A DNA stretch of 5,526 bases, taken from Candidatus Coatesiibacteriota bacterium (GTDB taxonomy: Bacteria > B130-G9). The stretch is from contig QMNL01000145.1 of assembly GCA_003647755.1 (NCBI GenBank), positions 1 through 5,526 on the forward strand, in the 5' to 3' direction. Positions within the stretch are counted from its first letter, which is position 1. Each line of letters starts with the position of its first letter. The position numbers were made by a program, and so were the translations under genes. This document shows, in pieces, positions 5,509 through 5,526 of the stretch. Under the pieces are notes generated by a model. That model saw only the letters and a list, made by a program, of their open reading frames with translations, did not search any database and was not told the origin of the DNA.

Positions 5509-5526
5509 CCTATTAGCAGGCGTCCC

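Noticed and set aside
5434..5526. tRNA 3' end as an attachment site of an integrated element
   Set aside because: Only 18 bp are visible after the tRNA; no repeat of its 3' end or integrase gene is seen in the window.

Overview
The window holds the head of a bacterial division and cell wall (dcw) cluster. It is read entirely on the minus strand in the order mraZ, rsmH (mraW), ftsL-like, ftsI-type penicillin-binding protein, murE, with murE cut off by the left edge. A tRNA-Val(CAC) gene lies on the plus strand near the right edge, divergent from the cluster. This gene order is the classic dcw order and indicates a walled, peptidoglycan-making, FtsZ-type dividing bacterium. Coding DNA is fairly GC-rich by eye and favours G/C in third positions, while the mraZ upstream region is clearly AT-richer. 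The proteins belong safely to their families but differ at several usually conserved motifs, which suggests a poorly sampled lineage. I cannot assign a phylum.

Layout, right to left along the operon: a sigma70-like promoter at 4940-4968 (TTGACA, 17-bp spacer, TCTAAT) gives a leader of about 80 nt ahead of mraZ (4853-4296). After a 34-bp gap comes rsmH (4261-3308). The ftsL-like gene (3307-2981) starts on the base after the rsmH stop. ftsI (3015-1135) overlaps the ftsL end by 35 bp. murE (from 1138) starts with TTG in a TTGA stop/start overlap with ftsI. Such tight packing implies one transcript and translational coupling.

The products would act together. MraZ is the DNA-binding regulator that commonly controls dcw operons. 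RsmH methylates 16S rRNA. FtsL and the FtsI-type transpeptidase are septal membrane proteins. MurE is a cytoplasmic enzyme of peptidoglycan precursor synthesis.

The 580-bp gap between mraZ and the tRNA (4854-5433) has no convincing protein gene. It holds the mraZ promoter, a perfect short inverted repeat over its -10 box, a tandem 9-bp direct repeat, a strikingly G-poor (plus strand) tract, a 7-bp-stem hairpin, and the tRNA promoter with an extended -10. I found no mobile element, CRISPR array or clearly new multi-gene system. The most unusual signals are motif changes in RsmH and MurE and the structure of this regulatory gap.
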